A stretch of 64,000 nt of DNA from Malurus cyaneus samueli. Its lineage: Eukaryota; Chordata; Aves; Passeriformes; Maluridae. The position numbers and the translations under genes are program-made. How positions within the stretch are numbered: position 1 is the stretch's first letter; each line of letters starts with the position of its first letter. The notes under the pieces were generated by a model. That model had not been told where the DNA came from. It was given only the letters and a program-made list of their open reading frames with translations, and ran no database searches. Location of the stretch: positions 14,598,438 to 14,662,437 of the forward strand of contig CM019238.1 in assembly GCA_009741485.1 (NCBI GenBank), written 5' to 3'. Shown here in pieces: positions 41,901 through 52,724 of the stretch.

Positions 41901-42515
41901 GCGCTTTGATGAGCAGATGCTCCATCGATGCCGCAGTAAATCCCTCAGCTCATGGATGCTACAGAGAGAAAACCAATGGTTTTCAACCCCTGGATAATAC
42001 AGTATTTCTTCAGTTTCACGACAGTATTTTTAATTTTATACTTGTCTATGTTGAGAGATGATCCAATAGTTTCTATAGGCAATGAACATTAGGTTTCTTT
42101 TCTCCCTCTTTCCAGATGAGTTCTGTGTGAATTACTGTAACCGGCTGCGTTTTTTCTATCACAGATTAATAACTTGTTAACTTTTTGTGTGTCTACAATG
42201 AAAATTTATGAATGGAAAACTTCACTGTGTGTTGCTCACTGGGCATATACCTCATGGTACATTGCACAGACGTGTAAGTTGTAAGTTGCACTGCAACATT
42301 AAAAAAAGGAACATATTGCTCTTTTTTCAAAGATATTAACTTATTTAAGAGATATAGTCTGTACATTATTAAAAAAAACAAAAACAGAAACAAAAACAAA
42401 ACATTTATTCTTCCTAAATTCAAACAAAGCTTTTGTTTTGGGGGGGGGGGGAAAGAAAAAGTTGTAAACTTCAGTTGTAAATTTGGACTTCAATAAACGA
42501 ATTATCTGCACTTAG
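35934..42515 (+). other. Probable long 3' UTR of the CNK-like gene
   Basis: About 6.6 kb follow the stop codon with no coding exon, no recognisable CR1 and no other gene. The stretch is AT-rich. Poly(A) hexamers AATAAA occur at 36170-36175, 36445-36450, 41662-41667 and 42492-42497. The last is followed by a GT-rich stretch (TGTGTGTTTATGGGGG), the usual downstream element, so I place the distal end near 42,515. Four UGUAnAUA Pumilio-type sites lie inside. Long 3' UTRs are common in neuronal scaffold genes. The extent is inferred without transcript data. Confidence 0.65.
42492..42497 (+). terminator. Likely distal poly(A) signal of the CNK-like gene
   Basis: AATAAA followed within about 25 bases by the GT-rich TGTGTGTTTATGGGGG. 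It is the last hexamer before the GC-rich APOOL promoter begins, only about 500 bases upstream of the APOOL start codon. Confidence 0.6.
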
Positions 42516-42536
42516 ACTGTGTGTTTATGGGGGATT

Positions 42537-42935
42537 TTGTGTAATTTGAGGGGGATACCGGCTGAGGGGGATCCCTCCCCACCTGAGGGCGATGGCGGCT
42601 GAAGGCAATGCCGGCTGAGGGAGATTCCGCCCAGTCTGGGCGCCATCCCCGACCCAGCTGAGGGAGATCCATCCCTGATCGCTTTGGGGCGAAGCCGCTG
42701 AGGAGAATCTGTCCCCTACCCGCTTTGGGGCGATCCCGCCCCGGCTAAGGGGATCTATCCCTGCCCGCTTTGGGGCGATCCCGGCCGGTCTGAGGGGATT
42801 CATCCGTGCCCGCTTTGGGGCATCCCGCCGGTCTGAGGGGGTCCATCTCCTGCCCGCTTTAGGGCGATCCCGCCCGGTCTGAGGGGACCCATTCTTGCCC
42901 GTTTTGGGGCGATCCCGCCCGGTCCGAGCGCGGTC
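42537..42935. repeat. 45-bp minisatellite upstream of APOOL
   Basis: The block GCTTTGGGGCGATCCCG recurs at 42722, 42767, 42812, 42857 and (as GTTTT) 42901, spaced 44-45 bases. A shorter 41-base step precedes it from 42681. More degraded units reach back to about 42,540. The sequence between blocks varies around GGTCTGAGGGGATCCAT. Because 45 is a multiple of three, the minus strand reads as a 15-residue peptide repeat, but nothing suggests it is translated. Confidence 0.9.
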
Positions 42936-42976
42936 CCGCCCCGGCCCCTCGGCCCGCCCGTCTTGGCCCTTCCCGC

Positions 42977-42992
42977 GCGCCGTACGCGGCGC
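42977..42992 (+). promoter_or_regulatory. APOOL: GC hairpin with UACG loop in the APOOL 5' UTR
   Basis: GCGCCG-TACG-CGGCGC is a perfect 6-bp GC stem around a UNCG-class tetraloop, ending eight bases before the start codon. If transcribed it would form a stable structure where ribosomes approach the ATG. The closing pair is G-C rather than the most stable C-G. Confidence 0.5.
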
Positions 42993-42997
42993 TGTCC

Positions 42998-43009
42998 AAC
43001 ATGGCGGCC
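42998..43009 (+). promoter_or_regulatory. APOOL: YY1-like motif over the APOOL start codon
   Basis: AACATGGCGGCC contains ATGGCGGC, the core of the YY1 consensus (AAnATGGCGGC). YY1 sites just downstream of the transcription start, overlapping the ATG, are a known arrangement in TATA-less housekeeping and mitochondrial genes. Binding is inferred. Confidence 0.6.
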
Positions 43010-43012
43010 AAG
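43001..43012 (+). CDS. APOOL: APOOL exon 1 (MAAK)
   Basis: Four codons, ATGGCGGCCAAG, then donor GTGAGT. The start context CAACATGGC is good Kozak sequence (A at -3, G at +4). It lies in a CpG island and joins exon 2 in phase 0. Human APOOL also begins MAA. Confidence 0.88.
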
Positions 43013-46000
43013 GTGAGTGTCCGCCCGTTGTGAGGCCGGCGCTGTCCCGGCTCCGCGGCTCCGCTCCCCTCAGGCTGCGCTCCCCTGCGGGCTCGGGGAG
43101 TCGGGCGGCTCCGTGCAGCCCCTCGGGAGCGCCCGGCCCGTCCTGAGCTCCGCCGGTGCGGGGGGGAAGCAGCCCCGGGCGCTGCGGAAGCCGGGGTCAG
43201 GTGAAGGAGTGGGGCAGTGAGCGGTCTCTGTGGTGGTGTGGGAGTTGAGGGGAAAGAGGTGGTTCGAGAAGTGGTTAAATTGTTCAACAGGGAATAAAAG
43301 CAGTATATCTCTTCTGGTTCTCCATGTACTCGCAGCCCCCGAAACACCTTAAACTCGAGGAATATCGAGATGATAGTTTGGTAGTAACATGATAAAGTGC
43401 TACTGGTGCTGTACATCCGTGAAACAGGGCTGTTAAAATCACGTTAACAGGGTTACAAGTATCTAAAATATCTCTGCTTGTAGACTGCTTGCAGACTACT
43501 GTCTTTCAACAGAGGAAAAGTGCATGTGAAGATCTAGGCTTTCTCACAAATATTTAGACAGGTTTTCCAGTGTTCCCAGTCAAATTGATGAATACATTGC
43601 TCTGACGTGAATCTTCATACTTGCTTTTTTTAAAACATTTGAAATAATAAACCTATGATTCTTTAAGTAAGATCACAAATTCCTGCCCAGGGTCACTGCC
43701 CTGCCTGGCAGCCTCTGTGGGAAAAGGAGCTTGCTCCTTTTCTGCAGCAAATAAAATCAACGTGGTTTTGCTGAAATGAGTCCTTCATTGACTTGGAGTT
43801 CCTGCAAGCTGAGTGAATTAGAACTGAATTTACCTTTACAGGTGATGGAAGCATCAGTGTGGCTTTGAACACAAAATTTCTGGTATTTTAGACATAAAAC
43901 TTGTCAGGGATCTTTAATGTTTTCTTTACCATTGTAATTTGAGAAAACCTTTGTATAAGTCAGAAGATTATCCTAAAAGACAGAATGTTTAAAAATTGTT
44001 TTAAAAGTGACTTGTTTAATCCGCTATTTGATCAAGCCCAAGAAAAATTTTTATTTCAGCATTAAGACTCCCTTTCTTCATCTCTCTGTCCCAGGTGGCA
44101 AAGCTAGCAGCTGTTTCTTCTGGGCTGCCTTTCATATGTATTACTGTATATGCAGCAACAGAAAAGGAATCAAAAAGTCAGCTGGTGAAGCCAGACAAGG
44201 TATGAATCCTCCTCTTTGTTGGTCTTTAAAATAATGCTAGAAAAATCTGCAGAATAGCAGCTCTTTCCATTGAATTATATTACCCAGTACTGAAAATGCA
44301 TAGCAAAGTAACATGTGATACTAAATAACTGACTGCTATAGCTCAAATGAAACATAAAGTATCACAATACTAAATTAGTAAAGTTTTATCTCATTTTCAT
44401 TATTACAGTATTTCAACAATTAAGTCAGAAAAGTTAAAAGTAGAATACTTACAGATAAGTCCTTTTCTAACGTGCAATTTCTAGTAATATACACATCCAT
44501 TTTCTAATTATTCTTGCTCAGGCCTTTGCTGAATGTAAGATACTTTCTCACAGTACTTCTTAGAGCCTATACAGTTGTTTCAATTTTCATTTCTAAAGAG
44601 TGAAGTCACACTTGAGTGGAGTCTGGAGCTCTAGGAGTTAGTAATACCATGTAGAGGTTTTGTTTGTCTTAAGGAGAACACTGAGGGTTTGCAGGCTTGA
44701 AACAAAAGAGAACTCTCTCCCTGCTGTACAGTTGTGCGTTTGTTTGCAGCTCCCAATTTACAGTGCACCCCCTCTGAAGTCAAAGTACATTGAGGAGCAG
44801 CCTGGGCACCTGCAGCAGCAGCTCTCAGCGGTGCGACAGACCACCAGCCGCTATTTTGGCTGGTGCCAGGTAAGAAATGCCTGCACCCAAAGCTTCCTAC
44901 GGTTCCTCACAGCATGAGACTAAACCATTGAAAAATCAGGTTACTTCCTCCTGGATGGTTTGTTTTTTTTTGCAGTTTCTCATCTTATATGAGATAATTT
45001 AGGATGGAAAAATGAGGCCTCCTTCTACAGCAGCAGTTGGGTTGGTAAATTCTTGCTGGTGGAACTTGAGGGCGTTTTGGAATCTGAAATTCCGGATTCT
45101 GAATTTCCAGCAGTCCATGGAGAAGGAGCTGCTTCCAAAGGGCAGTACTTGACCAAAAAGACAAACAAGAGTGAATCCCTTATACCTATTAAAGCAGGCT
45201 GTTCCTCACTAGTGACCAGAAATACCTCCCAACTCTATTACTGTGTGTTCCAGTGGAGAGGGAACCGTGGTATCTGACACTGCTCCCGTACCTGCTGGGA
45301 AACAGCAGCTTTACCCTGGCTGCTGGCAAGAGGAAATTTTATGTTTGCGTTTTGCCCTTACAAAATAGACCCTAATGTTTGAAAACAGCAAAAAATTCAA
45401 AATGTCTTCCAGTATTTTCTGTAAATAATTATTCCATTGGTCTGTGAAAATGTTGTCAGTGACTGCATGACTGAAATACCCTCGTTATAAATCTACCAAA
45501 CTTTTTCATGCGGTTAATCATTGAGAGTTCCCAACACTGAGTAGCAGTGACCTCTGGTGGTACAAATTCCCTGTTGCTCTCCCAAACAGTTTTTCTGGGA
45601 GTGTCTCTAGTGAAGAGGAGATTGTATTTTATAATTGAATTTTCTTATATTATGTCGCTGGCATCCAGATGTTTTCCTGCTCTACAGTTCCTGAGATGTC
45701 AGTTTTAAAAGTGAGATCATATTGGAGATTTTTTTGGAAATTTTAAAAATATATTTGTCCTGCCCGGTCTCTGTAGAAGGTCACTGATCTGGTTTATGTT
45801 TTTTTAAGTTACATAGTATTTCTTTTTGTGCTGAGCATATATAAACATTTACAGAGATTTTACTTTCTGGTTTCATTTCCCTTTGTAGAATGCTTACGTC
45901 TTTGTTAAAAATGGAATAATGGATTCAATTCAGTTTGGAAAAGGTAGGCAAGCCACATGTCTGTCTCATTTAATTTATGTTAACTCTCACTAAAATCAAA

Positions 46001-49000
46001 ACTTTCTTAAGTGGCAAATAAAATTACTGGTATTGAATTGCTCTGCTTCTTTTTTGTTTGGGTTTTTTTTTTCCAATTTTTAGATGCTTATGTTTACCTG
46101 AACAACCCTCCCCCAGATTTTCTTCCCAAAGCCGGTGTAATTACGCTGTCAGGCTTGGCTGGTGTAGTGCTGGCAAGAAAAGGTAGGGTTTGCTTGTTTT
46201 CTTTATTGGTCTGTGGAATATGTAGCTTGTAAAAGTTTTATTGTTCAGAGTTTTCTTCTGAAACACTTGCAGAAGCCTGTGTGAGTAAAAAACCATCCTT
46301 CCTGATAAATTGAAGCAACATTATACATTGATGTCAGAAGCTGGCTGAGAGCTGACTGAGCAGGATTAGACAGATTAATGACACAGTTGTTCTTCTCATT
46401 CTTCACAATATTGGAAAACCTAGATTGGGATTATTTCTCTTTCAGAATGTCAATATCTCCTGCATTTAATTGCTACAATTTTTTAGCTTTGCATTTCGTT
46501 ATTGTCTGATTATTCAAAATATTTGGCTTTGTACAGGTTCTGTGTTTAAGAAAATTGCTTATCCATTGGGACTTACTACTGTAGGATATTCTGTTTGTTA
46601 CCCTGCCCAGTCAGTGGTCATTGCTAAGGTGAGTTTCTGGGTTTATCTTTGGTCATGTCCAGCACAGCGAGACAAGTGTGAAACCTTTAAAACTGGATCC
46701 AGTCTCATGTGCCAAAATTGCCAGAACACAGTTTGCTGATTAGTTTTGATTTCATTTGGAGTAGGTGGATTTAGTGTGGAAATGTTACCTGTGGATTCCT
46801 ATACCAGTTAACCATTATTTAGAATTTGCTTTATATAAAGGAAATATGTACTAGATCTTGAAAAGTAGATGGGGCCTTGGTAGGGGGTCAAGTATGTTCT
46901 CATGCAAACATGATTGATTTCATGTGTATGCTGTGTGTGTCTTTGTATTTTTAAAGCTGTTGTTACATTGTTTTTCTTGAATAATAGGTTACAGAAAAAG
47001 TTACTTTGTGCAAGTCATGAGACCTATGAGGCTGTGAGGTCACTGTGGACAGAAACGGAAACTGTCACAAAGGTAGGACTTGGGAAGTACAAAAGGTACA
47101 AAAACTCATACATTAAGAGGAAGAAAAAGTTCAATTAGAAAGCTAGAGACTCTTCTGATGCTGTTTGAGATTTACTGATTGCATTAAGCAAGGCATAAAC
47201 CCCAATCTGTCCTTTTTGTCACTTCTGTGTTTAATTGCTCTCACACCTTTCAGACCAACAGGTATTGAGATCCCCTCTGTAGTCCCCCAATACATGCAGG
47301 GTGCTCAAGAGAAGAATGAGTTTCTCTTAGAGCTCATTTTTTATCTTGAAAAAGGATCCGTTCTGGTTCAAGCTTTGGTCTTAAGCAGTCCCTGAATTGA
47401 GGCTAAAGGCAATCAGGATTACAGTAGGTGTGAAAGGCTTATTCTACAACCCTTGCAGAAAATCTATTTGAATTACCCTATGATATGAATTGTCCATGTC
47501 TGATTTATTTCTTCTCCTTGCCCTGTCCTCATTGCAGCCATAGTGAATAAATGGTCAGTAACAACTTTATATTGACCTGTTACATATGAAAAAGTTACCA
47601 TGGCTTTTTTCACTCTTTCATCCAGTATAACCTTCACTTACGGAGCAGGCTTTCTAACTGTGACATGATTCTTATACTCCTCTGAATTTCCTCTAGTTTC
47701 TCTGCTTTCTATATTTTTAGGGGATTTCGTGTGTGGTTGTGTTGTTTGTGGTTTTTAAGTGAAGTGTGTAAACAGCTGAGCCAGCAGTGAGAAGAGGGCA
47801 ATATTAACCTTCTGTAAATAACATATGAAATTTGAGTTAGTAATCCAGAATTAAATATAGGTTTTATCCAACCTGAAAGTGTTTTTTCTCAAGTGAAAAA
47901 AAAACCAAAAACCTTGACTAAAGTAGCATTTCCCTGACTAAGATTTCAGCTTTGCACAGTAACTTTTTGTTGCTCTTTTCAAAGCAAATTTCAGTTTCTC
48001 ATTACATTAACATGTAGAAGTATTTTGCATTCAATTTACAGTGCTCATTGGCATGCAGTCCTCACCTTTTATTTCCTCAGAGAAGCACAAATGGAATTCT
48101 GAGTTTTGAAAATGAAATTCAGATAACTGTCATTAAACTGATAGCGAAACAAGAATTGATGTGGTGCAGACACTTTTATTAACTTCATTTTTTTTCCCTG
48201 AGTGAAGCCTGTTCCCAAAACATATTATTTTTCATCACTAGGTTGTTACCATGATTTATCTTTCCATCTTCTGCTAACTAGGGATAGTAAGTGTTCTGTA
48301 AACACTCAGTGCTGTTTCATTCTTGTGTAAGGCTAAAGGCTTCTCACCCGGAAATGAACTTGTGAAGTTCTTGAAGGGTCTCAGGTAAAACCACAGCTTC
48401 AGACCTAAGTATACATTCAGGGCAAATTCCCTTATACATGAATTTAAAGTTATTTCCAGCTAATCTCTGGGATTCCATACATTTTACTTTTTTCAACTGT
48501 GTCCCTTGTGTGCAGCTGAGTAGTTGGGTATCATTTTATGATGTCATATCTGGAAATAATTTCATAAAATATAAGCTCCCAGACTTGAAAGCTTTATTTT
48601 GCAATAATGTATTGAGCATATACCCATGTGCTTTCTTTTATTAATGTTTGGTTCTGCAGCAAGAGTCAAAACCAATTAAGCAAGAAGAGAAGAAAAAGAA
48701 AGGAATTTCTAATACCAAAACTGAGTCTGCTGTTGAGTCAAGATCATTTAACAGAACAGAATCTTCTCCAGTAGAGTCTTGGAGTAATGAAGATCCAGTG
48801 CCTTCATCAGGTGAATTAAACATTTCCAGTGTAATCTCAGGGCAACTTGCAAATCCAATTAGTTGACTTAATTTTGTACTTACTCTTGCTCTAAACTGGA
48901 GCAGACTGTCAGTGCATATTATTCTTGAGAGCATATTTTACATGCTGTCATTTAATACATATTTCAGAGCCTCAGGGAAGGTGATAATTTTCTCACTGTG

Positions 49001-50598
49001 GACCCTGTCATAGTATCAGAATTATGTATTTGTTGTTCTCTCTCAGTAATGTCAGAGAATCAGTATTAATGTAAACCAGGTTCTTTTGTAGGCCAAAATA
49101 AGGAATAATCCAAATGCAAAACACACAAAAAGGTTTTAGTTTGGATTATAATCAGAAGATTGATGTTTCAAATGGATTTCATTACTTTCAGCCTCTACTA
49201 ACAATGCAGAGATGATCCATAATAGAATGAAAGAGGAATGTGCAATTGAGAAATGAAGTGTTGGATTTTATTTTGCTGGGTTTTCTGCAGTGGTTCCTTG
49301 TGCATCTTCAGTGCTTGAGATAATCAGCTAGATCATGTGACAGCCTATTTAACTGACAAAGATTTGATAGTCCAATTTGTAAGAGAAAACAGTGGAATTA
49401 CCTATCAAAGGAGAGCTAAATTTGTTTTAAAATCTTGTTACCTTTTGTAAGGGCAATTTCTGAATTTTATTTGTTACAAGTAAATTACTTGGAAGGAAGT
49501 AATTGTTGCCAGAGATTTATTTTTTTTTTCTGGAAAGCAAGCAGAACATACTTGAATGAATAATATTTTTTTTCCCTTTCTTTTCACTATAGTATGCTTT
49601 CACATCCTTGCATTGCACCTGAATTTTTTCTGCTTTAGTTTGTGGAATGCTTTGATCTGTTTTTACATTTGCTTCAGGCCAAACTGTCGTTATTGGGTTT
49701 GTGTATATAGATCTCTCTTTACTTTCATAGGTAGAATTAGTTCATGTCCCTAATACAGTCAAAAATATCCATGCCCTAAATGAATCTGTGTTGTCAGAGA
49801 TGTTTATTTTCTCCATCCAAATGGGGCAAAGCTTTCAGGAGAATGTAACACCCTTTGTTAAACCAGCTGATGTAGCTGGAAAAGAAGCAGCTCAGGAACA
49901 GGAGACAGAGCCCCAGAAAACCTGGTTTTGTATTCCTTTAGAGCCTCTGGAACTGTATCATTATATATGTCAGCCTGTGCAGTGCCCTTCAGGGTGAGTG
50001 GGAGGGTTCAGTATTTTACTAAACTCAGTCCATGGGTGTTGGAAGTCTTGAAGTGAAACTAGGTAAGGGTGTTTGTCTTCATCTGGAATTCTTGTGACAA
50101 CAGCTTCAGGGGAGATCTGGCAGGGTTCATTCTGGGAATCAGCTCTGCTCCTGGGAGCAATGGGGCAAGAAACACTGGAGATGATTTTCCATGCTTCAAA
50201 CTTTCCCTTCCTTTCCATGTGTTGGGCAAAGCATCACTACTTCTCTCACTCTGCTCTTAGGAAGTGGTATTGGTGAGTGAGTGGGAGGAGGTCCTGCCTT
50301 CCTGCTGTGCTCATCATTGCAACAAGCCCTCATCCTCCTCTGTCACTTTTAAACACACTTTGAACAAGAACAGATTGATTTTGATCTTTTCTAAGTGTTT
50401 GGTGATACAGAAATTCTCAAAATGTATCACTAAGCTTTTTCCCCCTACAGCTCAAATATATGCATATTTTTTAACAATATTTCTTTACCATCTCTAACAG
50501 GAACAATGAAGAAAACAAAATTTAAACCTGATCCAAAACTTATGGACCACGGTCAGTCCAGCCCAGAAGATGTGGACATGTACAGTACCAGAAGCTAA
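43001..50598 (+). CDS. APOOL: MICOS complex subunit MIC27 (apolipoprotein O-like), complete, nine exons, 269 aa
   Basis: MIC27 is a cardiolipin-binding inner-membrane subunit of the mitochondrial MICOS complex, which shapes cristae junctions. Exons: 43001-43012, 44095-44199, 44750-44869, 45889-45943, 46084-46182, 46537-46628, 46995-47072, 48660-48810, 50501-50598. Phases match throughout, and 269 residues agrees with 268 in human as I recall it. Diagnostic blocks are SQLVKPDKLPIYSAPPLKSK, YVFVKNGIMDSIQFGKDAYV, VITLSGLAGVVLARKG and the C-terminus KPDPKLMDHGQSSPEDVDMY. A hydrophobic stretch lies near residues 9-23, and further ones lie at about 117-128 and 137-158, the membrane region of the APOO family. 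The tail (about 188-237) is charged and poorly conserved. The C-terminus DVDMYSTRS identifies APOOL rather than its paralogue APOO. Exon 7 needs a shifted acceptor (see its entry). Confidence 0.96.
44095..44199 (+). CDS. APOOL: APOOL exon 2
   Basis: Acceptor CTCTGTCCCAG, donor GTATGA. It reads VAKLAAVSSGLPFICITVYA, then ATEKESKSQLVKPDK. It carries the N-terminal hydrophobic segment, which acts as a targeting or membrane anchor, and the conserved QLVKP motif. Confidence 0.95.
44750..44869 (+). CDS. APOOL: APOOL exon 3
   Basis: Acceptor TTTGTTTGCAG, donor GTAAGA; 40 codons. It reads LPIYSAPPLKSKYIEEQPGH, then LQQQLSAVRQTTSRYFGWCQ. PIYxAPPLxSKYxEEQPGHLQ is the strongest APOOL signature in the window. 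Confidence 0.97.
45889..45943 (+). CDS. APOOL: APOOL exon 4
   Basis: Acceptor CCCTTTGTAG, donor GTAGGC, phase 0 to 1. It reads NAYVFVKNGIMDSIQFGK, nearly identical to the human protein here. Confidence 0.95.
46084..46182 (+). CDS. APOOL: APOOL exon 5, first conserved membrane segment
   Basis: Acceptor CCAATTTTTAG, donor GTAGGG, phase 1 to 1. It reads DAYVYLNNPPPDFLPKAGVI, then TLSGLAGVVLARK. The glycine-rich SGLAGVVLARKG segment is a family hallmark of the MIC26/MIC27 membrane core. Confidence 0.96.
46537..46628 (+). CDS. APOOL: APOOL exon 6, second conserved membrane segment
   Basis: Acceptor TTTGTACAG, donor GTGAGT, phase 1 to 0. It reads SVFKKIAYPLGLTTVGYSVC, then YPAQSVVIAK. YPLGLxTxGxxVCYPxQSVxIAK matches the human protein closely. 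Confidence 0.96.
46995..47072 (+). CDS. APOOL: APOOL exon 7, with shifted splice acceptor
   Basis: Only an acceptor at GTTACAG|AAAAAG gives an open frame in phase with exons 6 and 8: KKLLCASHETYEAVRSLWTE, then TETVTK. The upstream AG (46986-46987), where the human alignment predicts the exon to start, would read VTEKVTLCKS and then a stop. The alignment with human IAKVTAKK suggests a 2-base loss after GTTACAG, offset by a move of the acceptor seven bases downstream, for a net loss of three residues. A sequence error is the alternative. Confidence 0.8.
47073..48659 (+). other. APOOL: APOOL intron 7
   Basis: 1.6 kb of AT-rich sequence. I see no exon, mobile element or RNA gene in it. Confidence 0.75.
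48660..48810 (+). CDS. APOOL: APOOL exon 8, variable charged tail
   Basis: Acceptor TTTGGTTCTGCAG, donor GTGAAT, phase 0 to 1. It reads QESKPIKQEEKKKKGISNTK, then a Ser/Glu-rich stretch ending DPVPSS. Low conservation is expected in this part of APOOL. Phase and composition fit. Confidence 0.88.
49065..49230 (+). repeat. Dispersed repeat, copy 1
   Basis: It aligns with 57,377-57,535 in the same orientation. Both start ATTAATG.AAACCAG..., share TTTTGTAGGC, have an identical 24-base core at 49,113-49,136, and end near CAGAGATGAT. This copy sits in the last APOOL intron. The family is not one I can name. Confidence 0.8.
50501..50598 (+). CDS. APOOL: APOOL exon 9 with stop
   Basis: Acceptor CCATCTCTAACAG, stop TAA at 50596-50598. 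It encodes KPDPKLMDHGQSSPEDVDMY, then STRS, almost identical to the human C-terminus. Confidence 0.97.
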
Positions 50599-50883
50599 GC
50601 CAAGTCTGCTTTATAAACTGCAAAATATTACAGATAAGGGGGAGGGAAGAAGGGAAGAAATAATCTTTACAATACATACTCTGTGAGGTACAATTTAATC
50701 AGATATTTTCTTACCTCCCAATTTGTATTATTGACTTACATGATTCTGTTTAGTGCTTATTTTGCTCCTGATTCCATATAAGCAGTGGGAATTCACTCAT
50801 TGTCAGTGTCATTAGTGAGACACTGAGAAAACAAGATTTGTCAGTGTCTTCTCCCAATGAGGTTTCTCTGTGCCAAACTTGCT

Positions 50884-50889
50884 AATAAA
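50884..50889 (+). terminator. APOOL: Proximal poly(A) signal candidate of APOOL
   Basis: AATAAA 286 bases after the stop codon. Later hexamers at 53736-53741 and 54348-54353 could serve a longer 3' UTR, but a CR1 fragment at 52,725 sits between. Which is used cannot be told from sequence. Confidence 0.45.
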
Positions 50890-52724
50890 TGTCACTTCAC
50901 AAAGGATATTTGAAACTGCAAACATATCTCTGCTTTGGCTCAGATGTTCATTGATCTGAAAGAAGAATGTGAAGGATGGGGTTTGCAGAGGTTTCTTTGT
51001 CTTTTATATTTTAGCTCTGGAATGAAGTGCAAGTTCCTTCTGGTCTGAGTACCCTTAAAATCTCTATGGTTGTCTCATATGAACAGCATTGGCTTTAATG
51101 CTTATGTAAAAGTCACTTTTTTGATTACAGAATAATTTGTTACTGTTTGCCTCTTTCACAAAGGTGAATGGAAACAAGTCCTTGTGGACTTTGGTGTCCT
51201 CAAATGTCACTGACGTTGGGTAAAAACACACAACTGATCCCTCAATCAATGATCTTTCAGTTAATGAAAATATGGGCCTTGCTATAAAATTTAGGGGGAA
51301 GCAAGAGAAGCCTTATGAACAGATAATTTGGTTGGAAAGGTAAAGCCTGAAATGCTGCTGTTCTCAGGACTGGGATGTGATGGGAATATTTGCTCCTCCT
51401 GTCCAGAAGAAGATATTTCACAACCTGATTCCTTTTTCCAAGGCTGATAATGCAAAGGCAAATGACCAGTGAAATATGGGCAGACAGAATTCCTGGTATC
51501 CCTGTGAGATTAGCAAAGTTGTGAAGAGATGCTGCAGGATGGAATGTGCACAAGGCACAAATGCTGAATGAGTAACAGAAGGAAAGCTTTTAGGATGGTT
51601 CAGAAACAAATTGCCATTTTAAAATCCAAATTTCAGGGTAAATGTTGGTCTTTGTTACACAGAGTCCAGTGCAAGTCAGAAAATGTCAAGTTTAAAAAGA
51701 AGAATTCTATTAGTTAAACTTGCCTGGGCAGCTGACAGGATTTAATACGTTGTTTCTTTAATCATCTCTTAAAGGCCCAGGCAACTGTCAGAATTCAGGC
51801 AGCAATCAGAGGATATTAAATCAATCTTCAGAGAGCTCGTGGACATGACAAATTTAGTGTTTCATCACAGAGAGAGGAGTAGAAAAATTAGATGGCTGGG
51901 CTTCAGATACCATTTCCAGGGAAACAGATGAAGACATAAGTGAAAATTGTGAAGAAATTATCATTTTCAAGTGCATGACTGGATGCCAGAAATTGTATTA
52001 TCTGTCTCCCTTTGATCATATTCTGGATAAAAAACCAAGAAAAACCCATCTGCTCTACTCCTAAATTGTTAAATTCTAACTTTGAGTGATGTGCTACCGC
52101 AGCAAGTCAGCAGGAAAGGTAAGATGATGCAGATTTGCTTGGATTTTGCAGGAGTTGACTGTGGTGAGATTTTTCAGGATATAGTGAAAGCTGTGCCCGG
52201 GAATTGGTCTCCTGGGAGCAGGAGAGGAGCTGCCTTGGATTGCTGCTATTGAAGCAGCACATCTGCCCTTAGGACACTGACCCTTCATGGTACTAAAGGC
52301 TGCTCTGGGACTTCCCATGCTTTGAGGGCATTTCCACTGAAAGCTGCTGATACAGGTGAGGGTCTCTGGTTTGCACAATGTCTGTTGGCTCCTTGGTTGG
52401 GCAGGCAGGAGTCACGTGTTCCATGCAAGCCCCTTCCATTGCAGCCCCTGACCTTGTTCATGCTGTGCATGGCCCTGGTACACAAAGCTGTCCTGGGGCT
52501 GTATTTCAGTCCCAAATTACTCCTTAGGGCAACGTTGGGATAGAACTAAACCTCAGAGTTAAACATCTTCTGGGACATAAGTGCAAATGAGCGTTCCTGC
52601 CCACTCTGAGTGCACAGGATGAGGGATGCAGTTCTGTAGCTGATAGAATGGAGTCTCTCTGCTGTGTCATTTCTTCGTGGTGGGTGAGAGGAGTGAGCAG
52701 CACAGGTTTATTCCAGCTCAGGGT

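Larger units (their letters stand above)
42850..43215 (+). promoter_or_regulatory. APOOL: CpG-island promoter of APOOL
   Basis: Base composition switches abruptly from AT-rich to very GC- and CpG-rich around the first exon. There is no TATA box near the start codon. The region also includes the 3' end of the 45-bp tandem array. It is a typical housekeeping-gene promoter. The transcription start site cannot be fixed from sequence. Confidence 0.85.

Noticed and set aside
42525..43416. Minus-strand open frames of 92 and 185 residues
   Set aside because: They are produced by the stop-poor 45-bp array and the CpG island. Composition is Arg/Pro/Ala-rich as expected from GC-rich noncoding DNA.
43001..50598. 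Gene taken as APOO (MIC26)
   Set aside because: The LPIYSAPPL...EEQPGHLQ block and the DVDMYSTRS end are those of APOOL (MIC27).
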